Counted from the stretch's first letter, positions 16,062 to 25,079 are shown. The stretch is DNA of 58,061 bases from Moheibacter sp035515075 (GCA_035515075.1 DATJBZ010000035.1:1-58061), one strand, 5' to 3'. Program-made: numbers and translations. Notes: generated by a model from the letters alone, not told the origin.

Positions 16062-17684
16062 TTAAACATACATTTCTTTTTGCATTTCTTTGACGCGTTT
16101 GTCGGCTAAATACTCATCGTAGGTCATGTAGCGGTCAATCAAGCCGTTGGGTGTCAATTCGATGATTCGGTTACAAACCGTTTGGATCAATTCGTGGTCA
16201 TGAGAAGCCATGATGATGGTTCCTTTGTAGTTTTGCAAAGAATTGTTCAATGCGGTAATGGATTCCAAGTCCAAGTGGCCTGTTGGTTCGTCCATCAACA
16301 ATACATTGGCGCGCAGCAACATCATGCGAGAAAACATGCAACGCATTTTTTCACCTCCTGAAAGAACGGATGATTTTTTCAAAGCTTCTTCTCCTGAAAA
16401 CAACATTTTTCCTAAGAAACCGCGCATGTATTCCTCATGGCGTTCGTCGTCATTTTCTGTGTATTGTCTCAACCAATCGACCAAGTTGATGTCTTCCTTG
16501 AAGAAATCGCTATTGTCCAAAGGCAAATAGGCTTGTGTAGTGGTAATGCCCCAATTGTATTCTCCACTGTCGGCTTGAGCATTTCCAGAAATGATTTCCA
16601 AAAATTGAGTCACAGCTTTGGAGTTTCTGGAGAAAACGCCAATTTTGTCTCCTTTTTTCAAATTCAAATGAACGTCTTTGAAAAGCACTTCGCCATCGAC
16701 AGAGGCAGAAAGGTCTTTGATGTCCAAAATTTGGTCACCTGCTTCTCTGGATTGTTCCCAAATCAAAGCGGGATAACGGCGAGAAGAAGGTTTGATGTCT
16801 TCCACGTTTAGTTTTTCCAACATTTTCTTTCTTGAAGTGGTTTGCTTGGCTTTGGCCACGTTGGAACTGAATCGCGCGATGAATTCTTGCAATTCTTTCT
16901 TTTTCTCATCGGCTTTTTTGTTCTGTTGTGCGCGTTGTCTTGCCGCCAATTGGGAAGATTCGTACCAGAAAGTATAGTTGCCCGAGTAAAGGTTCAATTT
17001 GGCGAAATCCAAATCGGCAATGTGGGTACAAACCGCATCCAAAAAGTGACGGTCGTGTGAAACCACAATGACGGTATTCTCGTAATTGCCTAAAAAATCT
17101 TCTAACCAAGAAATGGTGTAAACGTCCAATTCGTTCGTTGGCTCATCCAGAATCAATACGTCTGGGTTGCCAAAAAGCGCTTGCGCCAACAAAATCCTTA
17201 CTTTGGCTTTGTTGTCCAAATCACCCATCAAGGTGTAGTGCATGGCTTCTTCGATGCCTACGTTGGAAAGCAGTGAAGCAGCGTCTGCTTCCAAATTCCA
17301 TCCTCCTTTTTCGTCAAACAAAACGCTCAATTCGCCCGCTTTGATGCCGTCTTCATCAGAGAAATCTGGTTTGGCGTAGAGCGTATCCATTTTTTCTTTG
17401 ATGTCGTACAATTCTTTGTTTCCTCTTAGGACGGTGTCCAAAACGGTGAATTCGTCATATTTGAAGTGGTTTTGTTCCAAAACGGACATTCTTTTGCCTT
17501 TTTCCAATGAAACTTGGCCAGAAGTTGGGTCCATTTCGCCCGCAATAATTTTAAGGAAAGTGGATTTGCCCGCACCATTGGCGCCAATTATTCCATAACA
17601 ATTGCCATTTGTAAATTTTATATTAACTTCGTCGAATAAAACGCGTTTACCGAATTGCAACGAAAGATTTGAGACTGTTAGCAT
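16062..17684 (-). CDS. ABC-F ATPase (YkpA/YbiT-like) with one degenerate ATP site
   Basis: A 540-residue cytoplasmic protein with two ABC domains and no membrane part: the ABC-F type, which acts on the ribosome. Domain 1 has Walker A GANGAGKS (34-41) and Walker B LILDEPTNELD. Domain 2 has the canonical signature LSGGEKMRC and LLMDEPTGHLD. In domain 1 the LSGG signature is replaced by LDNKAKVRI, and in domain 2 the P-loop reads FSRNSKAVT, lacking the GK(S/T). These two elements face each other in an ABC pair, so one composite site is degenerate and the other intact. The inter-domain linker is rich in Lys/Arg/Gln helices (LAARQRAQQNKKADEKKK). A translation-factor role is likely; resistance function is not indicated. 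Confidence 0.9.
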   Translation of the reverse strand: MLTVSNLSLQFGKRVLFDEVNIKFTNGNCYGIIGANGAGKSTFLKIIAGEMDPTSGQVSLEKGKRMSVLEQNHFKYDEFTVLDTVLRGNKELYDIKEKMDTLYAKPDFSDEDGIKAGELSVLFDEKGGWNLEADAASLLSNVGIEEAMHYTLMGDLDNKAKVRILLAQALFGNPDVLILDEPTNELDVYTISWLEDFLGNYENTVIVVSHDRHFLDAVCTHIADLDFAKLNLYSGNYTFWYESSQLAARQRAQQNKKADEKKKELQEFIARFSSNVAKAKQTTSRKKMLEKLNVEDIKPSSRRYPALIWEQSREAGDQILDIKDLSASVDGEVLFKDVHLNLKKGDKIGVFSRNSKAVTQFLEIISGNAQADSGEYNWGITTTQAYLPLDNSDFFKEDINLVDWLRQYTENDDERHEEYMRGFLGKMLFSGEEALKKSSVLSGGEKMRCMFSRMMLLRANVLLMDEPTGHLDLESITALNNSLQNYKGTIIMASHDHELIQTVCNRIIELTPNGLIDRYMTYDEYLADKRVKEMQKEMYV

Positions 17685-17718
17685 AGTAATATATGTACTT
17701 GGTTTTTGAAAATTGTTG

Positions 17719-17726
17719 CAAAGGTA
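17719..17726 (-). promoter_or_regulatory. -7 element of the ABC-F gene
   Basis: Minus strand TACCTTTG, 34 bp before the ATG at 17684. It lies in the short divergent region shared with smpB, whose own candidate (TAACTTTA at about 17728) deviates at the last base. Confidence 0.5.
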
Positions 17727-17745
17727 CTAACTTTAGTCAAGAATA

Positions 17746-18198
17746 GTGCAAGCACAGGTCAATATAAAAAATAAGAAAGCCCGATTTGAGTATGAATTAT
17801 TGGAGGCTTACGATGCGGGGATTCAGTTGTTTGGAACGGAAATAAAATCGATCCGAATGGGGAAGGCGAGCATTACAGAGAGCTTTTGTCAGATGAAAGA
17901 CGGTGAGTTGTTCATCATCAATATGTTCATTGATGAATACGATTGGGGGACCTATGCGAACCACAAGACCCGAAGGGACCGAAAACTTTTATTAAAAAAA
18001 AATGAGCTCAAAAAATTGGAGCGAAAAACCAAAGAAACGGGCTTGACAATTGTGGCTACCAATCTGTATACCAATAAGAAAGGTTTGGCGAAGGTCAAGA
18101 TTTATTTGGCGAGAGGAAAGAAGTTATATGACAAGAGAGAGTCAATTAAAACAAAAGATTTGAGAAGAGATTTGGATAGAATCATAAAGAATTCTTAA
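17746..18198 (+). CDS. smpB: SsrA-binding protein SmpB
   Basis: Partner of tmRNA in rescuing stalled ribosomes. The protein has 150 residues, the family norm. Conserved segments are NKKARFEYELLEAYDAGIQL (8-27), GTEIKSIRMGKASI (30-43), and the C-terminal basic tail KLYDKRESIKTKDLRRDLDR that enters the mRNA channel. Translation starts at GTG 17746 (VQAQVNIKNKK), which fits the family N-terminus. The tmRNA gene itself is not found nearby. The downstream OmpA gene has its own promoter overlapping the smpB stop. Confidence 0.95.
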   Translation: MQAQVNIKNKKARFEYELLEAYDAGIQLFGTEIKSIRMGKASITESFCQMKDGELFIINMFIDEYDWGTYANHKTRRDRKLLLKKNELKKLERKTKETGLTIVATNLYTNKKGLAKVKIYLARGKKLYDKRESIKTKDLRRDLDRIIKNS

Positions 18199-18203
18199 AT
18201 TTG
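18171..18203 (+). promoter_or_regulatory. Promoter of the OmpA-family gene
   Basis: TTTG at 18171-18174, a 21-bp spacer and TAAATTTG at 18196-18203, the latter overlapping the smpB stop codon. The leader to the ATG at 18255 would be about 45 nt and AT-rich, as is usual for highly expressed outer-membrane proteins. Confidence 0.6.
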
Positions 18204-18254
18204 CATTTGGATTGTGTTATAAACATAAAAAATTAAAACACTAAATATTTGATA

Positions 18255-20057
18255 ATGAAAAAGTTTAATCTATTATTAACCGCTCTAATGGTGCTGTTTT
18301 TGAGCAGTACTGTTTTAAATGCCCAGAACAAGAGAGATCCTTGGGCTATTACGGTAGGTGCACATGCAGTTGACTACACGTCAGTGCGAGGTGTTGGAAA
18401 TGAGTTTTTTAACTATGACAACTACAGCATTGTTCCACCGTTGTCTAAAATTTCAATCATCAGAAACTTGAACAGTTGGTTCGATGTGGACTTGACTGCT
18501 TCAGTTGGTGAGATTGACAACGATAGACTTAGAATTTCAGAAGAATTTTTCATCAATGCAGGTTTAGGTTTGCGTTTCAAAATTTTGAAAGGAGAATCTT
18601 GGTTCGATCCATACTTGCGTATTGGTGCTAACTACAACCGTTACGACTTCACAAGCTTAGGCGACGTAGTTCCTGACGGATTTGAAGTTTATGCAAATCA
18701 TAAAGGAAAACCAGTAATGGATGACGCAGGAAACCCTGTTGTTGTTGATTACTTACATGCTCAACCAAAAACTGCTAAAGATCACTTTGGTCTTTCAGGA
18801 GGAGCGGGGATCAACTTGTGGTTCACTAAGAACTTCGGTTTGAACATTGCTTCAGATTATAACTGGATTCCAGCAACAAAAACAGACTACTTTGATTTCT
18901 TCCAACACACAGTTGGGGTAACTTTCCGTTTTGGAAACAAAGACAGAGATGGTGATGGTATCTTGGATGATGTTGATGACTGTCCAGATACTCCTGGTGT
19001 TCCTTCTGACATCCCTGGATGTAACGGATGTCCTGATACTGATGGAGACGGTCTATGTGATAACGTAGATGAGTGTCCAGAAGAAGCAGGTCCAATGGAA
19101 AACAACGGTTGTCCTATCTTAGATAGAGACGGTGACGGTATCTTAGATGCTGATGATGATTGTCCTGACACTCCTGGTGTTGCTTCATCTATCCCTGGAT
19201 GTAACGGATGTCCTGACTCAGATGGAGACGGTGTTTGTGATGAATTGGATGAGTGTCCTAACGAATTTGGAACAGTTGAAAACAACGGTTGTCCAGAAAA
19301 AGTTGACCCATGTACAGATCTTCAAGCGATCAAAGATGCATTGAAAAATGTATTGTTCGAGTACAACTCTGATCAATTGACTGCAGAATCAAGAGCAATC
19401 TTGGATAACATCGCACCATTGTTGACTTCTAAAAACATCAAAAACCCTCATTGGTTGGTTGAAGGACACACTGACAACGTAGGTAGTCAAAGATACAACT
19501 TGCCTTTGTCTGAAAAACGTGCTAATTCAGTGAAAACTTACTTGGCATCGAAAGGAGTTTCTGATTCAATCATGAAAGCTGTAGGATTTGGATTGGCATT
19601 GCCTATCACTACAAATGATACTGCTGAAGGAAGAGCAAGAAACAGACGTGTTGAGTTGAAATATGCTGATGCAAACTTTAACCCAGCTGCTTTGGAAGTA
19701 AATGATGACTGTGCAAACGTTCAGATGGCTGACTTGGCTAAAATGATCTACTTCAAAACGGCATCTGCTGATTTGGTTGAAGCTTCAAAACAAAGCTTGG
19801 ACGTAATCGCTCAGTACTTGAATGCGACAGAAGGTAACTACGAAATCCAAGGTCATACTGATGATGTTGGAAATGACGCTAACAACATGAAGTTGTCTCA
19901 AAGAAGAGCACAGTCAGTTGTTGACTACTTGATCTCTAAAGGAGTGAATGGAAGTAGATTGAAAGCCGTAGGTTACGGTGAGTCTGCTCCTAAATTCGAC
20001 AACAAAACTGTTGACGGAAGAGCTCAAAACAGAAGAATTGAAATTGTTAAACAATAA
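18255..20057 (+). CDS. OmpA-family protein with TSP3 repeats and two tandem OmpA domains
   Basis: A 600-residue outer-membrane protein. It has a signal peptide at 1 to about 23 (LLLTALMVLFLSSTVLNAQ). A beta-barrel-like N-terminal region follows to about 228. Two 60-residue thrombospondin type-3-like, calcium-binding repeats occupy 230-349 (DRDGDGILD, CPDTPG and GCNGCPD motifs). Two consecutive OmpA-C peptidoglycan-binding domains come next: the first around 365-475 (LVEGHTDNVGSQRYNLPLS), the second around 490-600 (IQGHTDDVGNDANNMKLS; GRAQNRRIEI). Most OmpA proteins have one such domain. The start is ATG 18255; a TTG two codons upstream is less likely. It has its own promoter and terminator. 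Codon use is strongly biased to U/C-ending codons, suggesting high expression. It probably tethers the outer membrane to peptidoglycan. Confidence 0.93.
   Translation: MKKFNLLLTALMVLFLSSTVLNAQNKRDPWAITVGAHAVDYTSVRGVGNEFFNYDNYSIVPPLSKISIIRNLNSWFDVDLTASVGEIDNDRLRISEEFFINAGLGLRFKILKGESWFDPYLRIGANYNRYDFTSLGDVVPDGFEVYANHKGKPVMDDAGNPVVVDYLHAQPKTAKDHFGLSGGAGINLWFTKNFGLNIASDYNWIPATKTDYFDFFQHTVGVTFRFGNKDRDGDGILDDVDDCPDTPGVPSDIPGCNGCPDTDGDGLCDNVDECPEEAGPMENNGCPILDRDGDGILDADDDCPDTPGVASSIPGCNGCPDSDGDGVCDELDECPNEFGTVENNGCPEKVDPCTDLQAIKDALKNVLFEYNSDQLTAESRAILDNIAPLLTSKNIKNPHWLVEGHTDNVGSQRYNLPLSEKRANSVKTYLASKGVSDSIMKAVGFGLALPITTNDTAEGRARNRRVELKYADANFNPAALEVNDDCANVQMADLAKMIYFKTASADLVEASKQSLDVIAQYLNATEGNYEIQGHTDDVGNDANNMKLSQRRAQSVVDYLISKGVNGSRLKAVGYGESAPKFDNKTVDGRAQNRRIEIVKQ
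18942..19301 (+). repeat. Two adjacent 180-bp coding repeats (TSP3-like)
   Basis: 18942-19121 and 19122-19301 encode two 60-residue units that match at most positions, both starting DRDGDGILD and ending with ENNGCP plus two residues. DNA identity is also high, pointing to a relatively recent in-frame duplication. Confidence 0.85.
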
Positions 20058-20080
20058 TTTTGTATTCAAATATTTAATAG

Positions 20081-20107
20081 AAAAGCCGCTGAAAAGCGGC
20101 TTTTCTT
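20081..20107 (+). terminator. Terminator of the OmpA-family gene
   Basis: AAAGCCGCT-GAAA-AGCGGCTTTT hairpin followed by a T-rich run, 24 bp after the stop codon. This is one of the strongest terminators in the window. Confidence 0.9.
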
Positions 20108-20226
20108 ATTTATATAGGTTTGTAATTTTGTTCATTTCTTGAGTGAAGTTCAATCTAAAGGTCAGTTTGAGTTAAGGGCAATTCAATGCAATCGTTCTCA
20201 CGAACGCTTCACTAGATATTTCTGCA

Positions 20227-20943
20227 TTATTTCAAAGAGATGATTTTGTTGGACCTGATCGCTTCAAGCTCCTCCATCTCTTTCTTTATTTCTTCGTCTT
20301 TTTTGGCTTCATCCTCCAACATGGGGACAAATTGACAACCCCCAAAAACTGTTTTTTCAAAATCTCTTTCACCAACCCTTAAAAATGTGGTCATGATTTG
20401 TTCTTCATCTCCCATAGGAATCACCATCAGTCCGCCAATGGTCAATTGTTTCAATAAGTTTTTTGGAATGGTTGCAGAGCCAGCAGTTACAATGATCCGG
20501 TCAAAAGGAGCGAAGGATGGCAGCCCTTTGTAGCCATCTCCATAGGTAGCATACTTGGGCTTGATGCGAATTCTCCGAAACAACCTTTGAGAAAAATCAA
20601 ACAAATCTTTTTGTCGTTCAATAGTGTACACCTCAGCGCCCATTTCAACCAAAACAGTAGTTTGGTAGCCACTGCCGGTCCCAATTTCTAAAACCTTGTC
20701 GCCTGTTTCCAAGTGCAACAATGCACTCTGTGTTGCCACCGTGAATGGATGAGAAATTGTTTGTCCAGCGGCAATTGGAAAGGCTTTGTCTTGGTATGCG
20801 TACTCCTCGAATGCACTGTCCAAAAATAAATGTCTCGGAATGCGGTTCATGGCTGACAAGACATTCTCATCCGATATCCCTTGTTCTCTTAAAGCCTGAA
20901 TCAATTGTAATCGTTGTCCCTTGTGCTTAAAATCATCAATCAC
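20227..20943 (-). CDS. pcm: Protein-L-isoaspartate O-methyltransferase
   Basis: Repairs isoaspartyl residues of damaged proteins by SAM-dependent methylation. The protein has 238 residues; the C-terminal 25 form an extra charged helix (EDEAKKDEEIKKEMEELEAIRS). The substrate loop QTISHPFTVA is at 61-70 and SAM motif I VLEIGTGSGYQT at 84-95, with the acidic post-motif VYTIER and the FDRIIVTAG segment following. The start is GTG at 20943; the nearby ATG is out of frame. It is transcribed divergently from the Gfo/Idh gene with about 70 bp between them. Confidence 0.93.
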   Translation of the reverse strand: MIDDFKHKGQRLQLIQALREQGISDENVLSAMNRIPRHLFLDSAFEEYAYQDKAFPIAAGQTISHPFTVATQSALLHLETGDKVLEIGTGSGYQTTVLVEMGAEVYTIERQKDLFDFSQRLFRRIRIKPKYATYGDGYKGLPSFAPFDRIIVTAGSATIPKNLLKQLTIGGLMVIPMGDEEQIMTTFLRVGERDFEKTVFGGCQFVPMLEDEAKKDEEIKKEMEELEAIRSNKIISLK

Positions 20944-21012
20944 TTCTATATTTTTTCACAAAATTGGCAAAAATTAAGGGAATCTCTGTACTTTTAGCTC
21001 AAATTAAAATAA

Positions 21013-21978
21013 ATGTTAAAAATAGGTGTTTTAGGCGCAGGACATTTAGGGAAAATACATTTAAAACTTGCGCAGCAATCTGAAAAACTAGATCTGGTAG
21101 GTTTTTATGATCCCGATCAAGAGAACGCCAAAATGGTGGCTGAGACCTTTGGTTACCGAAGTTTTTCAACCATTGAAGAGTTGATTCAACATTGTGATAT
21201 CGTCGATATCGTTACGCCAACGCTTTCTCATTTTGATTGTGCCCAACAAGTCATTGCCGCAGGAAAACATTTATTTTTAGAAAAACCAATTGCCAATTCC
21301 GTAGAAGAAGCCGAGGAAATCATTCGATTGGCCAAAGCAAAAAATGTCAAAGGACAAGTAGGCCATGTAGAGCGATTCAATCCCGCTTTCAAAGCCATTC
21401 GTGACAAAATCAAAGATCCGATGTTCATTGAAACCCACCGTCTGGCAGAATTCAATCCCAGAGGAACAGACGTACCCGTGGTGTTGGATTTGATGATCCA
21501 TGATCTGGACGCAATATTGAGCGTGGTGAATTCTGAGGTCAAAGAAGTGCATTCGAGCGGGGTGGCGGTCATCAGTGAGTCGCCAGACATTGCCAATGCG
21601 CGTTTAGTGTTTGAAAATGGGTGTGTGGCCAACATTACTGCCAGTAGAATTTCGCTGAAAAACATGCGAAAATCCCGATTTTTTCAAAAAGACGCTTACA
21701 TTTCTGTCGATTATTTGGAGAAAACTTGTGAAGTGGTCAAAATGAAAGACGCGCCAGCAATTTTGGGCGAATGGGACATGGTTTTACAGAATGCGGAAGG
21801 CGTAAAAAAGCAAATTTATTTTGACAATCCAACTGTGGAGCCTAACAATGCCATTTTGGAGGAATTGGAAAGTTTTGCGGATGCCATTCAAAATGATACG
21901 GAGCCTTTGGTCACTTTAGAAGATGGCACCAAAGCTTTGAAAATCGCGCATCAAATTATCGAAGCATTTAATCAATAA
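21013..21978 (+). CDS. Gfo/Idh/MocA-family oxidoreductase
   Basis: NAD(P)-dependent dehydrogenase of 321 residues. The N-terminal Rossmann fold shows IGVLGAGHLGKIH (4-16), and the family EKP motif appears as FLEKPIANS near 93. The C-terminal alpha/beta substrate domain starts near 120 with GHVERFNPAF and includes the conserved LMIHDLDAI segment, whose His is the usual catalytic candidate. Members oxidise sugars, inositols or related substrates; some act in UDP-sugar or heptose metabolism. The substrate cannot be told from sequence. A 3-hydroxyacyl-CoA dehydrogenase gene follows after 19 bp on the same strand, probably in one transcript. Confidence 0.88.
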   Translation: MLKIGVLGAGHLGKIHLKLAQQSEKLDLVGFYDPDQENAKMVAETFGYRSFSTIEELIQHCDIVDIVTPTLSHFDCAQQVIAAGKHLFLEKPIANSVEEAEEIIRLAKAKNVKGQVGHVERFNPAFKAIRDKIKDPMFIETHRLAEFNPRGTDVPVVLDLMIHDLDAILSVVNSEVKEVHSSGVAVISESPDIANARLVFENGCVANITASRISLKNMRKSRFFQKDAYISVDYLEKTCEVVKMKDAPAILGEWDMVLQNAEGVKKQIYFDNPTVEPNNAILEELESFADAIQNDTEPLVTLEDGTKALKIAHQIIEAFNQ

Positions 21979-21997
21979 ATATAAAATTAATTTAACG

Positions 21998-22885
21998 ATG
22001 AAAAATATAGCTGTTATAGGCGCAGGAACGATGGGAAATGGAATTGCGCATACTTTTGCACAAAAAGGTTTCCAAGTTCATTTGATTGATATTTCTGAAA
22101 AAGCTTTAGCGAAAGGCATTCAAACCATTACTACGAATTTAGACCGAATGATTGCCCGAGAAAAAATTACGGAAGCGGAAAAAAATGAAACTTTATCCAA
22201 TATTACTCAATTTACAGACGTAGCGGAAGGTGTGAAAAATGTGGATTTGGTGGTAGAAGCAGCAACCGAAAACGTGGACTTGAAATTGAAGATTTTTAAA
22301 AATTTGGATGAAATTACCGATGAAAATACTTTGTTGGCGACCAATACGTCTTCGATTTCGATTACCCAAATCGCTGCTGTGACCCAACGGCCAGACAAAG
22401 TGATTGGCATGCACTTCATGAATCCAGTGCCGATCATGCAATTGGTCGAAATCATTCGCGGTTACAGTACTTCGGATGAAACCACAAACACCATCATGGA
22501 ATTGTCGAAAACGTTGGGGAAAACGCCAGTGGAAGTCAATGATTATCCAGGTTTTGTAGCGAACCGTATTTTGATGCCGATGATCAATGAGTCGATTGAG
22601 ACTTTGTACAATGGCGTAGCAGGTGTGGCTGAAATTGATACGGTGATGAAATTGGGCATGGCACATCCTATGGGGCCACTTCAGTTGGCGGATTTCATCG
22701 GATTGGATGTTTGTTTATCGATTTTAAATGTGATGTATGACGGTTTCAAAAATCCAAAATACGCGCCTTGTCCTTTGTTGGTCAACATGGTCATGGCTGG
22801 GAAATTGGGTGTGAAATCAGGCGAAGGTTTTTACGATTATTCAGAAAGTAAAAAAGCCGAGAAAGTTTCATCGGCCTTTGCATAA
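21998..22885 (+). CDS. 3-hydroxybutyryl-CoA dehydrogenase
   Basis: NAD(P)-dependent interconversion of 3-hydroxyacyl-CoA and acetoacyl-CoA in fatty-acid or butanoate metabolism. The protein has 295 residues, the size of single-domain HBD/PaaH enzymes. The nucleotide-binding GAGTMGNGIAHTFAQKGF is at 8-25. The catalytic His is in GMHFMNPVP near 137-145 and the conserved NDYPGFVANRIL near 181-192. The C-terminal dimerisation segment has MAHPMGPLQLADFIGLD. It lies 19 bp behind the Gfo/Idh oxidoreductase and ends at a strong terminator. Short-chain substrate preference is inferred from family. Confidence 0.92.
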   Translation: MKNIAVIGAGTMGNGIAHTFAQKGFQVHLIDISEKALAKGIQTITTNLDRMIAREKITEAEKNETLSNITQFTDVAEGVKNVDLVVEAATENVDLKLKIFKNLDEITDENTLLATNTSSISITQIAAVTQRPDKVIGMHFMNPVPIMQLVEIIRGYSTSDETTNTIMELSKTLGKTPVEVNDYPGFVANRILMPMINESIETLYNGVAGVAEIDTVMKLGMAHPMGPLQLADFIGLDVCLSILNVMYDGFKNPKYAPCPLLVNMVMAGKLGVKSGEGFYDYSESKKAEKVSSAFA

Positions 22886-22905
22886 TCAAATGATATTTTT
22901 ATTCA

Positions 22906-22945
22906 ATGATCGGTTCAGTTGTAGCAATTGAACCGATCATTTTTT
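22906..22945. terminator. Bidirectional terminator between the HBD gene and hutU
   Basis: A 13-bp arm, ATGATCGGTTCAG-type, pairs with TTGAACCGATCAT around a short loop, with T-run on the right and A-run on the left. It can serve both convergent genes. Confidence 0.85.
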
Positions 22946-22953
22946 GGTTGAAA

Positions 22954-24933
22954 TTAGAGCAAGCTTTCATCGACCAAATTCGGTAATGTAACCTTCAACA
23001 AAGGCTCTTCTTCCATGGCTCTTTGGATCGCAAAAATCGCTTCTTCATTTCTTGCCCAACTTCTTCGCGCAATGCCGTTGTTGACATCCCAATGCAACAT
23101 TGATTTCAATCGTTTTTCTGCGGCATCCGTTCCGTCCAACAACATGCCAAATCCACCATTGATGACTTCGCCCCAACCCACGCCTCCGCCATTGTGGATG
23201 GAAACCCAAGTTGCGCCACGGAAACTGTCACCAATCACATTGTGAATCGCCATATCCGCCGTGAATTTAGAGCCATCATAAATGTTGGACGTTTCCCTGA
23301 ACGGAGAATCCGTGCCCGATACATCATGGTGGTCACGCCCCAAAACAACAGGCCCAATTTCACCTTTTTCAATGGCTCGGTTGAAAGCTTGTGCGATTTT
23401 AATTCTTCCTTCTGCATCGGCATACAAAATTCTTGCTTGTGACCCCACCACTAATTTGTTTGTTTGTGCTCCTTGGATCCAAACAATGTTGTCTTGCATT
23501 TGCTGTTGAATTTCTTTGGGCGAATGTTTCATGATTTCTTCTAGAACTGAACAAGCAATGGCATCTGTTTTGGCCAAATCCTCTGCTTTTCCTGAAGTAC
23601 ACACCCATCGAAATGGACCAAATCCATAATCAAAACACATCGGCCCCATGATGTCCTGTACATAACTTGGGTATTTGAAATCGATGTTGTTTTCTGCCAT
23701 CACATCAGCACCAGCGCGTGAAGCTTCCAATAAAAAAGCATTGCCATAATCAAAGAAATAGGTTCCTTTGGCGGTGTGTTTGTTGATTGCTGACGCATGA
23801 CGGCGCAAGCTTTCTTGTACTTTTTCTTTGAACAATTCCGGTTGTTCTGCCATCATTTGGTTCGCTTCTTCTAAGGATAAACCGGCTGGATAATAGCCGC
23901 CTGCCCAAGGATTGTGCAAAGAGGTTTGGTCTGAGCCCAAATCGATGTACACGTTTTCTTGGTCAAATTTCTCCCAAACATCGACGACATTTCCGTTGTA
24001 AGCAATGGATACGACTTCGTTGGTCGCTTTGGCTTTTCTAACTCTTGCGACCAATTCATCCAAGTCTGAAATCACCTCATCGACCCAACCTTGTTCGTGT
24101 CTTTTCCAAGTCGCCGAAGGATTAACTTCCGCAGTGACTGAAACAACGCCTGCAATATTGCCTGCTTTGGGTTGCGCACCACTCATGCCGCCCAAACCTG
24201 CTGTGACAAATAATTTTCCAGTTGTGCCTTTTTCATCGATTTTTCGACAAGCATTCAAAACCGTAATCGTCGTTCCATGCACAATTCCTTGTGGTCCGAT
24301 GTACATATAGCTTCCAGCGGTCATTTGTCCATATTGGGTCACGCCCAAAGCATTGAATTTTTCCCAATCGTCTTGTGAAGAATAATTTGGAATCATCATG
24401 CCGTTGCTGACAACGACTCTTGGAGCATTTTGGTGCGATGGAAATAATCCCATTGGATGCCCAGAGTACATCACCAAAGTTTGTTCATCTGTCATTTCTG
24501 ACAAATATTTCATGGTCAATAAATACTGTGCCCAATTCTGAAAAACGGCACCATTTCCACCATAAGTAATCAATTCATGTGGATGTTGCGCCACGGCTTT
24601 GTCCAAATTATTTTGGATCATCAACTGAATTGCTTTGGCTTGCATGGATTTTCCAGGATATTCATCGATGGGGCGGGCGTACATTTCATAATCTGGTCGA
24701 AAACGCCACATGTAAATTCGGCCATACTGTTCCAATTCTTCTTTGAATTCAGGCAATAATTCGGCATGAAATTTCGGATCGAAATAACGCAAAGCATTCT
24801 TCAAAGCCAAAGTTTTTTCTTCAGCAGTTAAAATGTCTTTTCTTTTGGGTGCGTGACTGACACTTTCGTCCCAAGTTTTTTTGGCAGGCAATTCATTGGG
24901 AATGCCTTGTTGTATTTGTGTTTGAAAATTCAT
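22954..24933 (-). CDS. hutU: Urocanate hydratase
   Basis: Converts urocanate to imidazolone propionate, the second step of histidine degradation, using NAD+ as an electrophile. The protein has 659 residues, about 100 longer than the Pseudomonas or Bacillus enzymes and matching the longer form found in Bacteroidota. Recognisable parts are YGGNGAVFQNWAQYLL, the NAD segment GLGGMSGAQPKAGNIAGV, the GYYPAGLS region, and the catalytic-cysteine segment GPFRWVCTSGKAED. The C-terminal part carries GRDHHDVSGTDSPFRET and NGGGVGWGEVINGGFG. It is monocistronic, with hutG 13.5 kb away on the same strand. Confidence 0.96.
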   Translation of the reverse strand: MNFQTQIQQGIPNELPAKKTWDESVSHAPKRKDILTAEEKTLALKNALRYFDPKFHAELLPEFKEELEQYGRIYMWRFRPDYEMYARPIDEYPGKSMQAKAIQLMIQNNLDKAVAQHPHELITYGGNGAVFQNWAQYLLTMKYLSEMTDEQTLVMYSGHPMGLFPSHQNAPRVVVSNGMMIPNYSSQDDWEKFNALGVTQYGQMTAGSYMYIGPQGIVHGTTITVLNACRKIDEKGTTGKLFVTAGLGGMSGAQPKAGNIAGVVSVTAEVNPSATWKRHEQGWVDEVISDLDELVARVRKAKATNEVVSIAYNGNVVDVWEKFDQENVYIDLGSDQTSLHNPWAGGYYPAGLSLEEANQMMAEQPELFKEKVQESLRRHASAINKHTAKGTYFFDYGNAFLLEASRAGADVMAENNIDFKYPSYVQDIMGPMCFDYGFGPFRWVCTSGKAEDLAKTDAIACSVLEEIMKHSPKEIQQQMQDNIVWIQGAQTNKLVVGSQARILYADAEGRIKIAQAFNRAIEKGEIGPVVLGRDHHDVSGTDSPFRETSNIYDGSKFTADMAIHNVIGDSFRGATWVSIHNGGGVGWGEVINGGFGMLLDGTDAAEKRLKSMLHWDVNNGIARRSWARNEEAIFAIQRAMEEEPLLKVTLPNLVDESLL

Positions 24934-25067
24934 CTTTTTCCTTCTTTTTATGCATTTGTCACAGTATTTTTCTGTGAATTAAGCCAAAATTACATACAAA
25001 ATCTTTGATTTGGAAAATTTCATGAATTCTTTGTCTTTTCGATTGAAATTAAAATCATTTTATGCCT

Positions 25068-25075
25068 TAGTTTTG
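25068..25075 (+). promoter_or_regulatory. -7 element immediately before folB
   Basis: TAGTTTTG ends only 4 bp before the folB ATG at 25080. The start point would fall on or next to the start codon, predicting a leaderless transcript. Confidence 0.45.
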
Positions 25076-25079
25076 TCCC

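Noticed and set aside
18887..19285. A 132-codon frame opposite the TSP3 region of the OmpA gene
   Set aside because: Pro/Ser-rich composition arises from reading the repeat codons backwards; no independent signals.
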